A stretch of 55,700 nt of DNA from an uncultured Sphingopyxis sp. (lineage in GTDB: Bacteria; Pseudomonadota; Alphaproteobacteria; Sphingomonadales; Sphingomonadaceae). A model generated the notes under the pieces. That model was not told where the DNA came from, did not search any database, and worked only from the letters and a program-made list of their open reading frames with translations. Below, one piece after another: positions 32,710 through 41,549 of this stretch (positions are counted from its first letter, which is position 1; each line of letters starts with the position of its first letter). Where the stretch lies: the NCBI GenBank assembly GCA_937873425.1, contig CALMYE010000236.1, forward strand, positions 1 to 55,700, written 5' to 3'. The position numbers and the translations under genes were made by a program.

Positions 32710-33290
32710 TGGCCTGGTCGGCGGCGACATTGGTGACGCCGCCGGCACAGCCCGCGGTTTCTCTCGCGGCCGCGAAGCAATTCCTGCGCATCGATGCCGA
32801 AACCGACGATTTCGATGCGCAGCTGACCAGCTTCGCCGCGGCGGCGGTCGAGCAGGTCGAGGCGATGTGCTCGATCCGCCTGGCGCCGCAGACGATCGAG
32901 ATCCGCGCCGACGAATGGTCCGATCTGCTTCGCCTGCCGATCGGGCCGGTGACGGCGATCGTGACGGTCCATTATCAGGACCGGGCAGGTGGGGAGCAGC
33001 TGCTCGACGCCGAAGCGTGCGAGCTGTTCGGCGCCGGTCTGGAAACTGGCATCCGGCTTGCCCTCGGCTTCGGCTGGCCGAATGACGTGCGGCCGGTGAA
33101 CGGAGCGATCCGCGTCCGGCTGAATGTGGGCTATGAGGTTTTGCCCGGGCCGGTATGGGCCGCGGTCCTCTATCATGTCGGCGATCTCTTTGCCTTCCGC
33201 GAAACGGCGGTCGCCGGCGGCGGCGCGATGAAGGTGCCGATGAGCACGGCGGTGGCCGCGCTGCTCGCCAATTACCGGATCTGGCAGTGA
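32709..33290 (+). CDS. Head-tail connector protein (gp6-like)
   Basis: 193 aa. LAAAKQFLRIDAETDDFDAQLTSFAAAAVEQVEAMCSIRL is the helical signature of the HK97 gp6/GTA gp6 adaptor that forms a ring under the portal. The end, VWAAVLYHVGDLFAFRET, is also typical. One-base overlap with the previous gene. Confidence 0.88.
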   Translation: MAWSAATLVTPPAQPAVSLAAAKQFLRIDAETDDFDAQLTSFAAAAVEQVEAMCSIRLAPQTIEIRADEWSDLLRLPIGPVTAIVTVHYQDRAGGEQLLDAEACELFGAGLETGIRLALGFGWPNDVRPVNGAIRVRLNVGYEVLPGPVWAAVLYHVGDLFAFRETAVAGGGAMKVPMSTAVAALLANYRIWQ

Positions 33291-33649
33291 CGCTCCCGGC
33301 GGCGAAATATGACCAGCGGGTCGAATTTCTGAAGCGCGCCCCGGCGGAGGACGCGATGGGGACCGAGGCCGACGATTTCGCGGCCTTCGTGCCGCCGCTG
33401 CGCCCTTGGGCGAACGTCCGGTTCGGCACCTCGGTCGAGCGGCGCGCGACGGTGGAACGGCGGATCGCCGACGGCGTCGTTTCGGGGCAGGCGGCGACCT
33501 TCCGGCTCCGGTCGACACACCGGCTGCGCACGATCGCGGAGGATGACGTCATATACTGGCGCAGTTCCAACTGGGGTATTCAGTCGATCGCCGACGCCGG
33601 AAGCCGCGCCGACGAGATCGAATTCACGGCGGTGCGGGCGGGCGCTTAG
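33287..33649 (+). CDS. Head-tail joining/stopper protein
   Basis: 120 aa from a GTG. YDQRVEFLKRAPAEDAMG, PWANVRFGTSVERRATVE, ATFRLRSTHRLRTIAEDDVIYW and WGIQSIADAG follow the SPP1 gp16/HK97 stopper-type beta-barrel pattern. It closes the connector after packaging. Start overlaps the gp6-like stop. Confidence 0.82.
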   Translation: MTLPAAKYDQRVEFLKRAPAEDAMGTEADDFAAFVPPLRPWANVRFGTSVERRATVERRIADGVVSGQAATFRLRSTHRLRTIAEDDVIYWRSSNWGIQSIADAGSRADEIEFTAVRAGA

Positions 33650-33650
33650 T

Positions 33651-34172
33651 ATGAAGATGACGATGAAGCTCGAGGGCGCCGGCGAGCTCGGCCGCGGGCT
33701 GAAGGCGCTGGCGCGCCCCGACGAGCTGGACACGATCAAGCTTGCCGCATTGATGGAGGCGGGCGAGCCGGTGCGCGACGCGGTAAAGCTGGAGGCGCCG
33801 TTCGACGAGGGCCGGCTGTTCACCGCGATCGAACTGGAAGTGGATCAGCCGTCGCCCAAGAAAGTGCCGACGCGCACGGGCGTCGCGATCTGGGTCAAAT
33901 ATACCAACGACTATCGGCCGTTGAAGCGCGCGTTCGACGCGCAGGGCAGGAAGCGCAAGGGATGGGGTAGGGTCCGCGATTACCAAGAGGGCTCGATCCC
34001 CTCGGTCTACGGCGCCTTTCTCAATTTCGTCAAACGCTTCGGCGCCGCGAACGACTGGATGCTGCGCGGGTGGCGGTCGGCGGGAGGGGGCGAGGCCGCG
34101 ACGCGGCAGGTGAGCCAGGCGCTCAACTGGTCGCTGGTCTCGCTCGTCCGCCGGCGGCTGTCGGGCAAATAG
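33651..34172 (+). CDS. HK97 gp10-like tail completion protein
   Basis: 173 aa. LDTIKLAALMEAGEPVRDAVKLEAPFDEGRLFTAI is the gp10-type start; AIWVKYTNDYRPLKRAFD and GAFLNFVKRFGAANDWMLRGW fit the fold. It begins 1 bp after the stopper gene. It probably joins the head to the tail tube. Confidence 0.8.
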   Translation: MKMTMKLEGAGELGRGLKALARPDELDTIKLAALMEAGEPVRDAVKLEAPFDEGRLFTAIELEVDQPSPKKVPTRTGVAIWVKYTNDYRPLKRAFDAQGRKRKGWGRVRDYQEGSIPSVYGAFLNFVKRFGAANDWMLRGWRSAGGGEAATRQVSQALNWSLVSLVRRRLSGK

Positions 34173-34175
34173 GCG

Positions 34176-34583
34176 GTGACCTGGGCCGACGACCTGAAGG
34201 CGCGGATCGGCGCCGCGGCTGGCGTTGCTGCGCTCGCCGGGACGCGCGTCGCCTGGTTCGAACGCGGCCGCGGGTGGAAGGCGCAGGGGTCGGTGCTGCT
34301 GAACCTCGACGACGACGGGCGGCTCTACACGCACGACGGGCCGAACGGGCTGATCCAGCCCGTGGTCGAGATCGACTGTTTCGGCCCGTCCGGCGCGGAG
34401 GCGTGGGCGCTGGCCGAAACGGTGAAGGGCATCTGCGAGGCCGCGGGCGTCACGGTCGGCGCCACGAAATTCCTGACCGGCTTCGTGCGGGCGGGGCGGA
34501 CGCTGGGGCCGGAAGACATGCCCGACGGCGCGCGCGTATTCCGGCGCCGGTTGCTGGTGCGATTTTCGATTGAACAGGTTTGA
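34176..34583 (+). CDS. DUF3168-like tail terminator protein
   Basis: 135 aa from a GTG. LKARIGAAAGVAALAGTRVAWFERG and PVVEIDCFGPSGAEAWALAETVKGICEA match the tail terminator/DUF3168 pattern of GTA gp8. It caps the tail tube at its final length. The spacing of 3 bp to the gp10-like gene supports one operon. Confidence 0.75.
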   Translation: MTWADDLKARIGAAAGVAALAGTRVAWFERGRGWKAQGSVLLNLDDDGRLYTHDGPNGLIQPVVEIDCFGPSGAEAWALAETVKGICEAAGVTVGATKFLTGFVRAGRTLGPEDMPDGARVFRRRLLVRFSIEQV

Positions 34584-34598
34584 CGAAAGGAAAAGTCC

Positions 34599-35054
34599 AT
34601 GACGACTGCCGCAAAATTGAGTTTCGGCATCGAACTCTGGTTCGCGCCGAAAGGCGACCCGCTGGTGAAGCGCGCCGAGATCAAGACCCTCGCGCCGCCG
34701 CGGCCTTCGCGCGGCACCGAGAATGTCACGACGCACGATAGCCCCGAGGGCGCGGAAGAATTCCTCGCCGCCGCGATCTACAACTCGGGCCAGATCTCCG
34801 GCACCGTTCACTATGGCGTCGACGACGATCAGGACGATGATTTCTACGACGCGGTCGAAAGCGGCGAGATGCTGGATTTCCTGATCCGGGTGAAGGGCGA
34901 ATCGACGACCAGGGATCTCGAATTCTCCGGCCTGATGCTCGATTACGGGCCGAACGGCATGGAGGTCGAGGGCGTGCAGATGGCGTCGTTCCAGGCGCAG
35001 ATCAGCGGCCCGGTCGATCGCTCGCCGACCCCCACGCCGACCCCGACGCCGTAA
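34599..35054 (+). CDS. Major tail tube protein
   Basis: 151 aa. KLSFGIELWFAPKGDPLVKRAEIKTLAPPRPSRGTENVTTHDSPEGAEEFLAA is the tail tube beta fold; SGEMLDFLIRVKGESTTRDLEFSGLML continues it. It ends in a short Pro-Thr repeat (four PT units, 35028-35051). It stands directly before the chaperone and tape measure genes, as expected. Confidence 0.85.
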   Translation: MTTAAKLSFGIELWFAPKGDPLVKRAEIKTLAPPRPSRGTENVTTHDSPEGAEEFLAAAIYNSGQISGTVHYGVDDDQDDDFYDAVESGEMLDFLIRVKGESTTRDLEFSGLMLDYGPNGMEVEGVQMASFQAQISGPVDRSPTPTPTPTP

Positions 35055-35058
35055 CGCG

Positions 35059-35544
35059 ATGACGGAAATGGCCGAAACGCCCTTCGCCTTCGACGGGCAT
35101 AGCTATGTCTTCCTGTTCGATTGGGCCGCGATGCGGGCCTATGAGCGCGAGATGGGCGAGAATCTCGCCGTGCTGGTCGTCGAGATGGAGCGATATCAGG
35201 CGGCGCGCGAAGCGGGCGATCCCGACGCGTGGCGGCTGATGCCGCGCTCGACCGCGCTCGATGCGCTGATGCGCGCGGGCCTGTCGCGGCATCACCCCGG
35301 CCTCGAGCCCGGCGAGGGTGCGCGCATGTTCCACGATCCGGGCGTCCAGGCGGCGTTCGGGATCGCGTTCAAGGCCGCGACGCCGGAAGCGGACGGGCCG
35401 GGGGGCGAGGGGGCCAATCCGGCGGGGGAGCCGGGGCCCGCGGCGGCGAAACGGCCGCGGGCTTCGACTGGGACGCGCTCGTCGCGCGCTGGGTCGCGAT
35501 CGGGCAAACCGAAAAGTCCTTCTGGCGCGCGACGCCCCGCCTGA
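35059..35544 (+). CDS. Tail assembly chaperone, first frame (G/GTA gp10-like)
   Basis: 161 aa. FAFDGHSYVFLFDWAAMRAYEREMGENLAVLVVEME is the conserved GTA gp10/lambda G-like part (residues about 8-45). After residue 110 the sequence becomes low-complexity and basic, which suggests that the natural product leaves this frame by a -1 shift into the frame ending at 35762. It acts with the tape measure during tail polymerisation. Confidence 0.82.
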   Translation: MTEMAETPFAFDGHSYVFLFDWAAMRAYEREMGENLAVLVVEMERYQAAREAGDPDAWRLMPRSTALDALMRAGLSRHHPGLEPGEGARMFHDPGVQAAFGIAFKAATPEADGPGGEGANPAGEPGPAAAKRPRASTGTRSSRAGSRSGKPKSPSGARRPA

Positions 35545-35762
35545 CGGCGGCGGCGTTCGCGGCGACCGAGGAGGCGCGCGACGCGCTGGCCTGGCAGATC
35601 GGCCGCGTCGTGCTGCGCGATGCGCGCAGCTGGGACGAGTTGCACGGCAGCAAGACGGCGAAGCGCGGCACGGCCGCCGCCGATCGCGCCGCCGCCGCAC
35701 AGAATATGCATGCATTCCGCCTCTGGGAGCGGGTGCTGAAACGGAAATTCGGAAAGGGGTGA
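35400..35762 (+). CDS. Tail assembly chaperone, second frame (T part, likely by -1 frameshift)
   Basis: The start given is approximate. In the -1 frame relative to the gene at 35059, GFDWDALVARWVAIGQTEKSFWRATPRLTAAAFAATEEARDALAWQIGRVVLRDARSWDELHGSKTAKRG reads as a rcc01693-type tail chaperone. No usable start codon with a ribosome site is seen just before it. G-rich runs and GCGAAAC between 35401 and 35451 are candidate slip sites. It would be made as a G-T fusion; independent initiation is the alternative. Confidence 0.7.
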   Translation, partial: GGRGGQSGGGAGARGGETAAGFDWDALVARWVAIGQTEKSFWRATPRLTAAAFAATEEARDALAWQIGRVVLRDARSWDELHGSKTAKRGTAAADRAAAAQNMHAFRLWERVLKRKFGKG

Positions 35763-35766
35763 CGGC

Positions 35767-37881
35767 ATGTTGGACGGCATCGTCGCCCGGCTGAAGATCC
35801 TGCTCGGCATCGACAGCGCCGAGTTCACCAAGGGCGCGGAGGAGGCCGAAGCCGGCTGGGCCAAGTTCCAGGGCAATATCGCAAAAGGGGCGAAGCTGAT
35901 TGCCGGCGCGATCGCCGCGCTCGGCATCAAGGCGATGATCGACGACGTCCGCCGCGCGGCGAACGAGAGCGTGCGCCTGGCGAAGGACATGACGTCGGCG
36001 GCCAGCGCGATCGGCGTTTCGACCGACGAGCTGCAGCGCTATCGCTATGTCGCCGACCAGACGGGCGTCGCGCACAGCGTGCTCGAGGACGGGCTCACAA
36101 AGGTCAACCGGAAGCTCGGCGAGGCGGCGGAAGGGTCGAAGGCGGCGGGGGCCCTGTTCGCCCGGCTCGGCATCGACATTCGCGACGCGAACGGCGCGCT
36201 GCTCGACGGCGCCGCCGCGTTGCCCATGATCGCCGACGCACTGATGGCGATCGAGGCGCCGGCGCAGCGCGCGGCGGTCGGCGCAGCGCTGTTCGGCGAC
36301 AAATGGCCGCAGATTGCGCCGCTGCTCGAAAAGGGCGCGGCGGGGATCAACGGCCTGAAAACCGAATTCGACGCGCTCGGCCTGTCCATCAGCGGCGATA
36401 CGCTGGCGAAGCTGGGCCAGCTCGGCAAGGATCTGGAACAGCTCAATCAGCAGATTTCGAAGGAGCAGGCTGAGGCGATCGCCCAAAACGCTGAGGGGAT
36501 TCTCGCCTACGAGCGATCGATCTCTTCGATGAAAATCGAGCTTATGAGCCTGCTCGTTTGGCTTGACCGCTCCATTACAGAGTTGGATCGCATGGGTTTC
36601 GCGGCGGGCGGCGCCACCCGCGAAATCATGGAATCGATGCTCACCGCGCTGCCCCGGCTCGGCGTCGCGGCGTGGGATTTCGGGCGCGGGGTCGGCGAGG
36701 CGTTCGGCAGAATGGCCGTGTGGTCGATCCAGGCGGTGCAGCGGCTGGTCGGCGGGGTGCGCGAATGGCTGGGCGAACGGCTCGCCGCGATCTTCGACGG
36801 GGTGAAGCGCCGGGTGACGGCGGTCGGCGACTGGTTCCACGATCTTTACGTGCGCGTCGTCGGCAACAGCTATGTCCCCGACATGGTCGACGAGATCGGG
36901 GCGCACATGCGGCGGCTCGATGCCGAGATGGTCGAGCCGGTGCGCCGCACGACGCAGACCGCCGCCGAGATGTTCCGCGCCATGCAGCGCGAGGTTTCGC
37001 AGATATTGGCGCGGCTGTTCCCCGAAATGGCGGAGCGCAACCGTTTCGAGCAGGAACTGAAGCTGCTCAACGATTATTTCGACACGCTGATCGCGCGCGG
37101 CGGCGATGCGCTGGCGATCGAACGCGCGCGCGCCGCGGCGGTCGAGGCCCTGCAGCGCGCCTATCTGGGGCTCGACCGCGACCGGCTCGCGCTCGCGCCG
37201 GGCGGCGAGGCGCCGGGCATCGAACTGGCCGACGGCCAGAAGACGATCGAGCAGATGAACGAGGAGGTGCTGAAACGCACCGGCGTCGTCTTCGGCGAGG
37301 TCGGCCGACGCGCGGGTGCGATGCGCGTCCAGGTCGTCGACAGCTTCGCGCGCATGGTCGACGGGTCGCTGCGCGAGATCGACCGCTTCGTGCGCGGGAT
37401 CAAGTCCGGGAACTGGCTCGACATCATCGGCGGGCTGCTGAATGCGATCGACGGGATCGCGAGCATATTGACCGGCGGCAAGGGCACGTCGATCGGGCCC
37501 TTCGTGTTCGGCGGCGGCGGGCAGCCGAGCGGCGGCACGCCGCCCTATTATCCAGGGAGCATCCGCGGCGCGGCGACCGGCGCGACGGGTGTCATCGGCG
37601 GTTTCGCCGGGATCGACCGCAACATGCTGTCGATCAACGGCCAGCCCCAGCTGCGCGTGTCGCGCGGCGAGCAGCTGACGATCACGCCGGCGAACGATAT
37701 CGGCGGCGGCGGAAAGATGGTCTATTTCGACAACCGCGGGGCGGTGATGACCGAGGATCTGCTGCGGCAGATGAACGCGATGGTGGCGGGCGGCATCGCC
37801 GAGGCGGCGCCGCATATCGCCGGCGCCGGCGCGCGCCAGGCGCTCGCGATCTCGCGCCAGCGGGCGGCGCGGACGCTCTGA
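35767..37881 (+). CDS. Tail tape measure protein
   Basis: 704 aa, helical, with LKILLGIDSAEFTKGAEEAEAGWAKFQGNIAKGAKLIAGAIAALG at the start and TSAASAIGVSTDELQRYRYVADQTGVAHSVLEDGLTKVNRKLGEAAEG, the usual tape measure repeat block. There are several hydrophobic helices in the middle and a Gly-rich end. At the usual ratio this predicts a tail of roughly 100 nm. It is shorter than in many siphophages but similar to GTA-type tails. Confidence 0.92.
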   Translation: MLDGIVARLKILLGIDSAEFTKGAEEAEAGWAKFQGNIAKGAKLIAGAIAALGIKAMIDDVRRAANESVRLAKDMTSAASAIGVSTDELQRYRYVADQTGVAHSVLEDGLTKVNRKLGEAAEGSKAAGALFARLGIDIRDANGALLDGAAALPMIADALMAIEAPAQRAAVGAALFGDKWPQIAPLLEKGAAGINGLKTEFDALGLSISGDTLAKLGQLGKDLEQLNQQISKEQAEAIAQNAEGILAYERSISSMKIELMSLLVWLDRSITELDRMGFAAGGATREIMESMLTALPRLGVAAWDFGRGVGEAFGRMAVWSIQAVQRLVGGVREWLGERLAAIFDGVKRRVTAVGDWFHDLYVRVVGNSYVPDMVDEIGAHMRRLDAEMVEPVRRTTQTAAEMFRAMQREVSQILARLFPEMAERNRFEQELKLLNDYFDTLIARGGDALAIERARAAAVEALQRAYLGLDRDRLALAPGGEAPGIELADGQKTIEQMNEEVLKRTGVVFGEVGRRAGAMRVQVVDSFARMVDGSLREIDRFVRGIKSGNWLDIIGGLLNAIDGIASILTGGKGTSIGPFVFGGGGQPSGGTPPYYPGSIRGAATGATGVIGGFAGIDRNMLSINGQPQLRVSRGEQLTITPANDIGGGGKMVYFDNRGAVMTEDLLRQMNAMVAGGIAEAAPHIAGAGARQALAISRQRAARTL

Positions 37882-37901
37882 CCCGATGACGCCCTGATCC
37901 G

Positions 37902-38495
37902 ATGACGATCGTGACGCTGCCCGATTGGCCCGGTCCGGCGAAGGCCGACTGGCGCGAGCAGGATTTCGGCGGGACGCTGCCCGGGCTGCTCGGCGGGCCG
38001 ACCGACCGCGACAACCGCCTCGGCAATCGCTGGGCGATCGACGTCAAACTGCCGCAGATGTCCGCCCGCGCCGCGATGGCCTGGTCCGCGGACCTGTCGC
38101 TCGGCCTGAAGCAGCGGGTCCGCTGGCGGCTGCGCCAACTCGGCCTCCCGCCGGGTCCGATCGGCGCGCCGCTGGTCGACGGGGCGGAACAGATGGGCAT
38201 GTCGCTGGCAGCCGCGGGCTTCACGCCCGGCGCGGCGTGGGAAAAGGGGCAGTTCATCGGCGTGGTCAGCGGCGGGCGTTCGCGCCTCTACAAGCTGGCG
38301 GCGGGCGGCTTCGCCGACGCCGAAGGCGAGGGGGTGCTGGCGCTGACCACCGCGCTGCGCGCCGTGCCCGGCGACGAGGACGTCATCGACTTCGCGCCGT
38401 CGATCGAGGGGCTGCTGTCGGGCGACGCGGTGCGCTGGACGATCGACAATCTGCGGCTGGGCCATGTCGCCTTCGCGATCGACGAGGATTCGTGA
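37902..38495 (+). CDS. Distal tail protein, GTA gp12-position
   Basis: 197 aa. LPDWPGPAKADWREQDFGGTLPGLLGGPTDRDNRLGNRWAIDVKLPQM, and TLPQM-like turns, suggest a beta-rich baseplate component. Its place after the tape measure matches the gp12 (distal tail) position of GTA clusters. Family not firmly recognised. Confidence 0.65.
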   Translation: MTIVTLPDWPGPAKADWREQDFGGTLPGLLGGPTDRDNRLGNRWAIDVKLPQMSARAAMAWSADLSLGLKQRVRWRLRQLGLPPGPIGAPLVDGAEQMGMSLAAAGFTPGAAWEKGQFIGVVSGGRSRLYKLAAGGFADAEGEGVLALTTALRAVPGDEDVIDFAPSIEGLLSGDAVRWTIDNLRLGHVAFAIDEDS

Positions 38496-39118
38496 TGGCC
38501 TTTGCGACCGGCATCTGGACGCGTGCGGTGTTCGCGAAGCTGGAGCTGCCCGGCGGCGACGTGCGGCTGTGCGACGGCGGCATACTGAAATATGCGGGTG
38601 AGGTCTATGCCGAGCGACATCCGGTCTGGGGCGCCATCGCCGAGCTGCCCGAAGTCGAAAGCGGCATCGACGACCTGGTGCCGGGCGGCGCGATCATGCT
38701 GGCGCCGAACCCGGCGACGCCGCTGTCGGTGCTGCTCGCCGACGCGGTGTCGGGATCGCGCATCCGCGGCTGGCAGGGAGAGGTCGATCCGGCGACGGGC
38801 ATCGTCGCCTCGGCCCGGCTGCTCGCCGACCTGATCGTCGACGCGCCGCGGCGCGTGATCGCGCGGGGGCGGCGGCTGATCGCGCTGGAGACGATGTCGC
38901 GCGCCGAGCGGCTGTTCCTGGCGAACCGCGGCAATGTCTGTTCGCCGCGCTTTCACAAGAGCATCTGGCCCGGCGAGCGCGGCTTCGACAATTGCAGCGA
39001 CGTCGAGGTCGCGGTCGCCTGGGGAACCGAGAACGCTCCGAAGGGCACGGGCGCCGGCGGTGGCGGCGGCGGAGGCGGGAGGAGTTTCTCCGAAAGCTTC
39101 TGGGGCGTGCAGCATTGA
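38495..39118 (+). CDS. Tail hub-associated protein, GTA gp13-position (DUF2163/BR0599-like)
   Basis: 207 aa. FAKLELPGGDVRLCDGGILKYAGEVYAERHPVWGAIAELPEVESGIDDLVPGG resembles hub beta structure. The end CSPRFHKSIWPGERGFDNCSDVEVAVAWG resembles the conserved C-terminal box of BR0599-type proteins. A run of ten glycines (broken by one Ala) precedes the tail end. Overlaps its upstream neighbour by one base. Confidence 0.65.
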   Translation: MAFATGIWTRAVFAKLELPGGDVRLCDGGILKYAGEVYAERHPVWGAIAELPEVESGIDDLVPGGAIMLAPNPATPLSVLLADAVSGSRIRGWQGEVDPATGIVASARLLADLIVDAPRRVIARGRRLIALETMSRAERLFLANRGNVCSPRFHKSIWPGERGFDNCSDVEVAVAWGTENAPKGTGAGGGGGGGGRSFSESFWGVQH

Positions 39119-39129
39119 CCGGGCCAGCA

Positions 39130-39606
39130 ATGTTCAGCGCGCGCTATCGCCACCGCGCGCCGCTCTCGCTGGCGCAGCGCGCCGCGGCGACGCGGCGGGT
39201 GCTGGCGGTGTGGCGCGAGCGGCCGCTCGACTGGCGCGCGCGCCGGCATTGCATCGCGCTCGCGCATGCGCAGGCGCGGGCGATGGGGCACCGGGTGCCC
39301 GCGCTGCCGTCGATCCGCAGCCCGCGCGCGGCGCGGCGGGCGCTCGATGCGCGCGGCTTCGCGACGGTCGAGGCGATGATGGATGCGCTGTTCGCGCCGA
39401 TCGCCCCGGCGATGATGCTGGCGGGGGATATCTGCCCCCTGCCCGCCGAGCCCGACAGCGGCGGCGCGGCCGGGCTGGCGGCGGTGTGCATCGCCGACGG
39501 CATGGGCAATCTGTTCGGCTGGCACGGGGCCACCGGATTTTCGCGATTGTCGGAAATCAAATATGCGCTCGCCGCCTGCACCGGCGCGTGGAGGCTGGGC
39601 GAATGA
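39130..39606 (+). CDS. DUF6950/NlpC-P60-like tail peptidase
   Basis: 158 aa. LDWRARRHCIALAHAQARAMGH holds a Cys at the start of a helix, as in NlpC/P60-type enzymes; GDICPLPAE and SGGAAGLAAVCIADGMGNLFGWHGATGFSRLSE supply a possible His. The GTA gp14 position, where a cell-wall peptidase is expected, supports it. It may open the peptidoglycan during DNA injection. Catalysis is unproven. Confidence 0.7.
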   Translation: MFSARYRHRAPLSLAQRAAATRRVLAVWRERPLDWRARRHCIALAHAQARAMGHRVPALPSIRSPRAARRALDARGFATVEAMMDALFAPIAPAMMLAGDICPLPAEPDSGGAAGLAAVCIADGMGNLFGWHGATGFSRLSEIKYALAACTGAWRLGE

Positions 39607-41528
39607 GCGGGGTCGCCAAGGTGGTCGGCAAGGTCGCGGGGGTCGTCGCGACTGTCGCCGCCTTCATTCCCGGTGGCCAGGCGATCGCCGGGATCGCGGC
39701 GGCGGTGTCGATGGTCGCCAATACGGTCGCGGCCGTCACCGCCAAGCCGCCCGCCGCGAAGGGTCAGATCGAAAAGCGGCTGTTCGGCGCGAACACGCCT
39801 TTACCCTACGCGATGGGCAATAGCTATGTGCCCGGCGTCCAGCTGCACGATGTCGGCTGGGGCGGCAAGGTTTCGAAGGTCTGGAACCCCTATCGCTTCA
39901 TCCCGGTGGTCTACAGCTGCGCGGGGCCCGTGCAGTCGATCGACTCCTATCTGGTCGAATATTCGCCGGTCGGCTTCAGCGGCGCCGCGGCGACGGGCTA
40001 TTATGCGGGGTTCCTCTATCGCGACAGCCAGCTTGGAGCGTCGCCAGAGGCCGACGCGCTGGTCGCGGCGCCGGGGCAGGGGTGGGGCACGCCGCCCGGG
40101 TGGGGCAGCGATTACAAGCTGTCGGGTTTCGCGGCGGTCGGCTGGTCGTTCAAATTCGACAAGGACGGCAAGGTCTGGGCCCAGGGCCTCGGCAATTTCG
40201 GCGTCACCGGGCACTGGGTCAAGACCTATGACGCGCGCAAGGACAGCACATTTCCGGGCGGGTCGGGATCGCACCGGATCGGCGACGAGACGACGTGGGA
40301 GTGGAGCGAATCGCCCCCGCAGCACGCGGTCGCCTACGCCCGCGGCCGCGAGCAGAACGGCAAGCTGGTCTTCGGCCCCGGCCTCGAGGCGACCGGCATC
40401 GATCTCGCCGGCGCGGTGGCGTGGGACAATGTGTGCGACGCCAACGGCTGGACGACCGGCGGCTATGTCTGGGAGCCGGGCGATACCTGGGACAATCTGA
40501 AACAGATCTGCGCCGCAGGCGGCGCGCGGCCCGCGATCGGCGCCGACGGCATATTGCGATTTCATTTCCTCGCCCCGCGCGTGTCGCTGCGCACGATCAC
40601 CGGCGCCGAGATCAAGGGCGACAGCGCCGAGGGCGGACGGCTGCGCCCCTGGCGCGAGCGCAAGAATATCGTCATCCCGCGCTTTCGCAGCCCAGCGCAC
40701 CAGTGGACGATGGTGCAGGCCGACGCGCAGCGCGTCGACGCCTTCGTCGCCGCCGACGGCGAGGACAAGGAGGAGGAGATTCCCTACCTGCTCGTCCAGT
40801 CGGCCGACCAGGCGGCGGAACTCGCCGCCTATGAGATATGGCAGCGCCGCGAGCCGCAGTTCGGCCCGGTCGCGCTCGGCCCCGAATATCAGGATTATGC
40901 CCCGGGCGACACGCTGACGCTGGCGGAGGATTGCGACCTGTGGCGCGAGGAAATCGACGTCGTCGTCAGCGGCGTGTCGCACGATCCGGTCAGCGGACTG
41001 GTCACCTTCGCCTTCGAGGGCGAGAATCCGGACAAGCATGAGGCGGTGCTGGGCGCCACCGCGTCGGGCCCGCCGGCGATGATCCTGCCCACGCGCGAGG
41101 AGCTGGACCTCGCCTTCGCGGCCAACAGCCAACCCGACGGGCTCGAGCAACTGCTGGTCCGCACGTCGAACGTCGCGGGCGCGGGCGGATCGCCGCTCAC
41201 GGGCGCCGATACGGGCGGGGGGACAGCGAAGATCGTCGTCGCGACTCACGAGCGGGTGATGGCGAACGTCACCCGCTCGGTGACCGGCGACGAGATCGGC
41301 GGCCTCGCCAACGCCACCGGCTATCATGTCTATTTCGACGACGCCGATCTGGCCGGCGGCGCGGTGACGTTCGTCGCGACGACTGCGGCGGCCGACGCGC
41401 TACAGAGCGCGGCGCATCCCCACCGCTTCTACGTCGGCTTCATCACCACGCCGGCCGGCGGCGGCGGCGGGACCGGGGGCAGCGGCGGCTACCCGCCGGG
41501 CTGGGACAACAACGTCGTTCTGCCCTGA
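39603..41528 (+). CDS. Tail tip/host-specificity protein (J-like, GTA gp15-position)
   Basis: 641 aa. The N-terminal 45 residues are a hydrophobic helix (VAKVVGKVAGVVATVAAFIPGGQAIAGIAAAV) as in phage tail tip proteins. The central part (about 250-520) has the hub beta domains, with DTWDNLKQICAAGGARPAIGADGILRFHF and PREQFGPVALG-like segments. The C-terminus is a Gly-rich linker ending GWDNNVVLP. It should form the trimeric tip that contacts the receptor. The start overlaps the previous stop. Confidence 0.82.
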   Translation: MSGVAKVVGKVAGVVATVAAFIPGGQAIAGIAAAVSMVANTVAAVTAKPPAAKGQIEKRLFGANTPLPYAMGNSYVPGVQLHDVGWGGKVSKVWNPYRFIPVVYSCAGPVQSIDSYLVEYSPVGFSGAAATGYYAGFLYRDSQLGASPEADALVAAPGQGWGTPPGWGSDYKLSGFAAVGWSFKFDKDGKVWAQGLGNFGVTGHWVKTYDARKDSTFPGGSGSHRIGDETTWEWSESPPQHAVAYARGREQNGKLVFGPGLEATGIDLAGAVAWDNVCDANGWTTGGYVWEPGDTWDNLKQICAAGGARPAIGADGILRFHFLAPRVSLRTITGAEIKGDSAEGGRLRPWRERKNIVIPRFRSPAHQWTMVQADAQRVDAFVAADGEDKEEEIPYLLVQSADQAAELAAYEIWQRREPQFGPVALGPEYQDYAPGDTLTLAEDCDLWREEIDVVVSGVSHDPVSGLVTFAFEGENPDKHEAVLGATASGPPAMILPTREELDLAFAANSQPDGLEQLLVRTSNVAGAGGSPLTGADTGGGTAKIVVATHERVMANVTRSVTGDEIGGLANATGYHVYFDDADLAGGAVTFVATTAAADALQSAAHPHRFYVGFITTPAGGGGGTGGSGGYPPGWDNNVVLP

Positions 41529-41549
41529 CGAAAGGAAAGACGGAAGATC

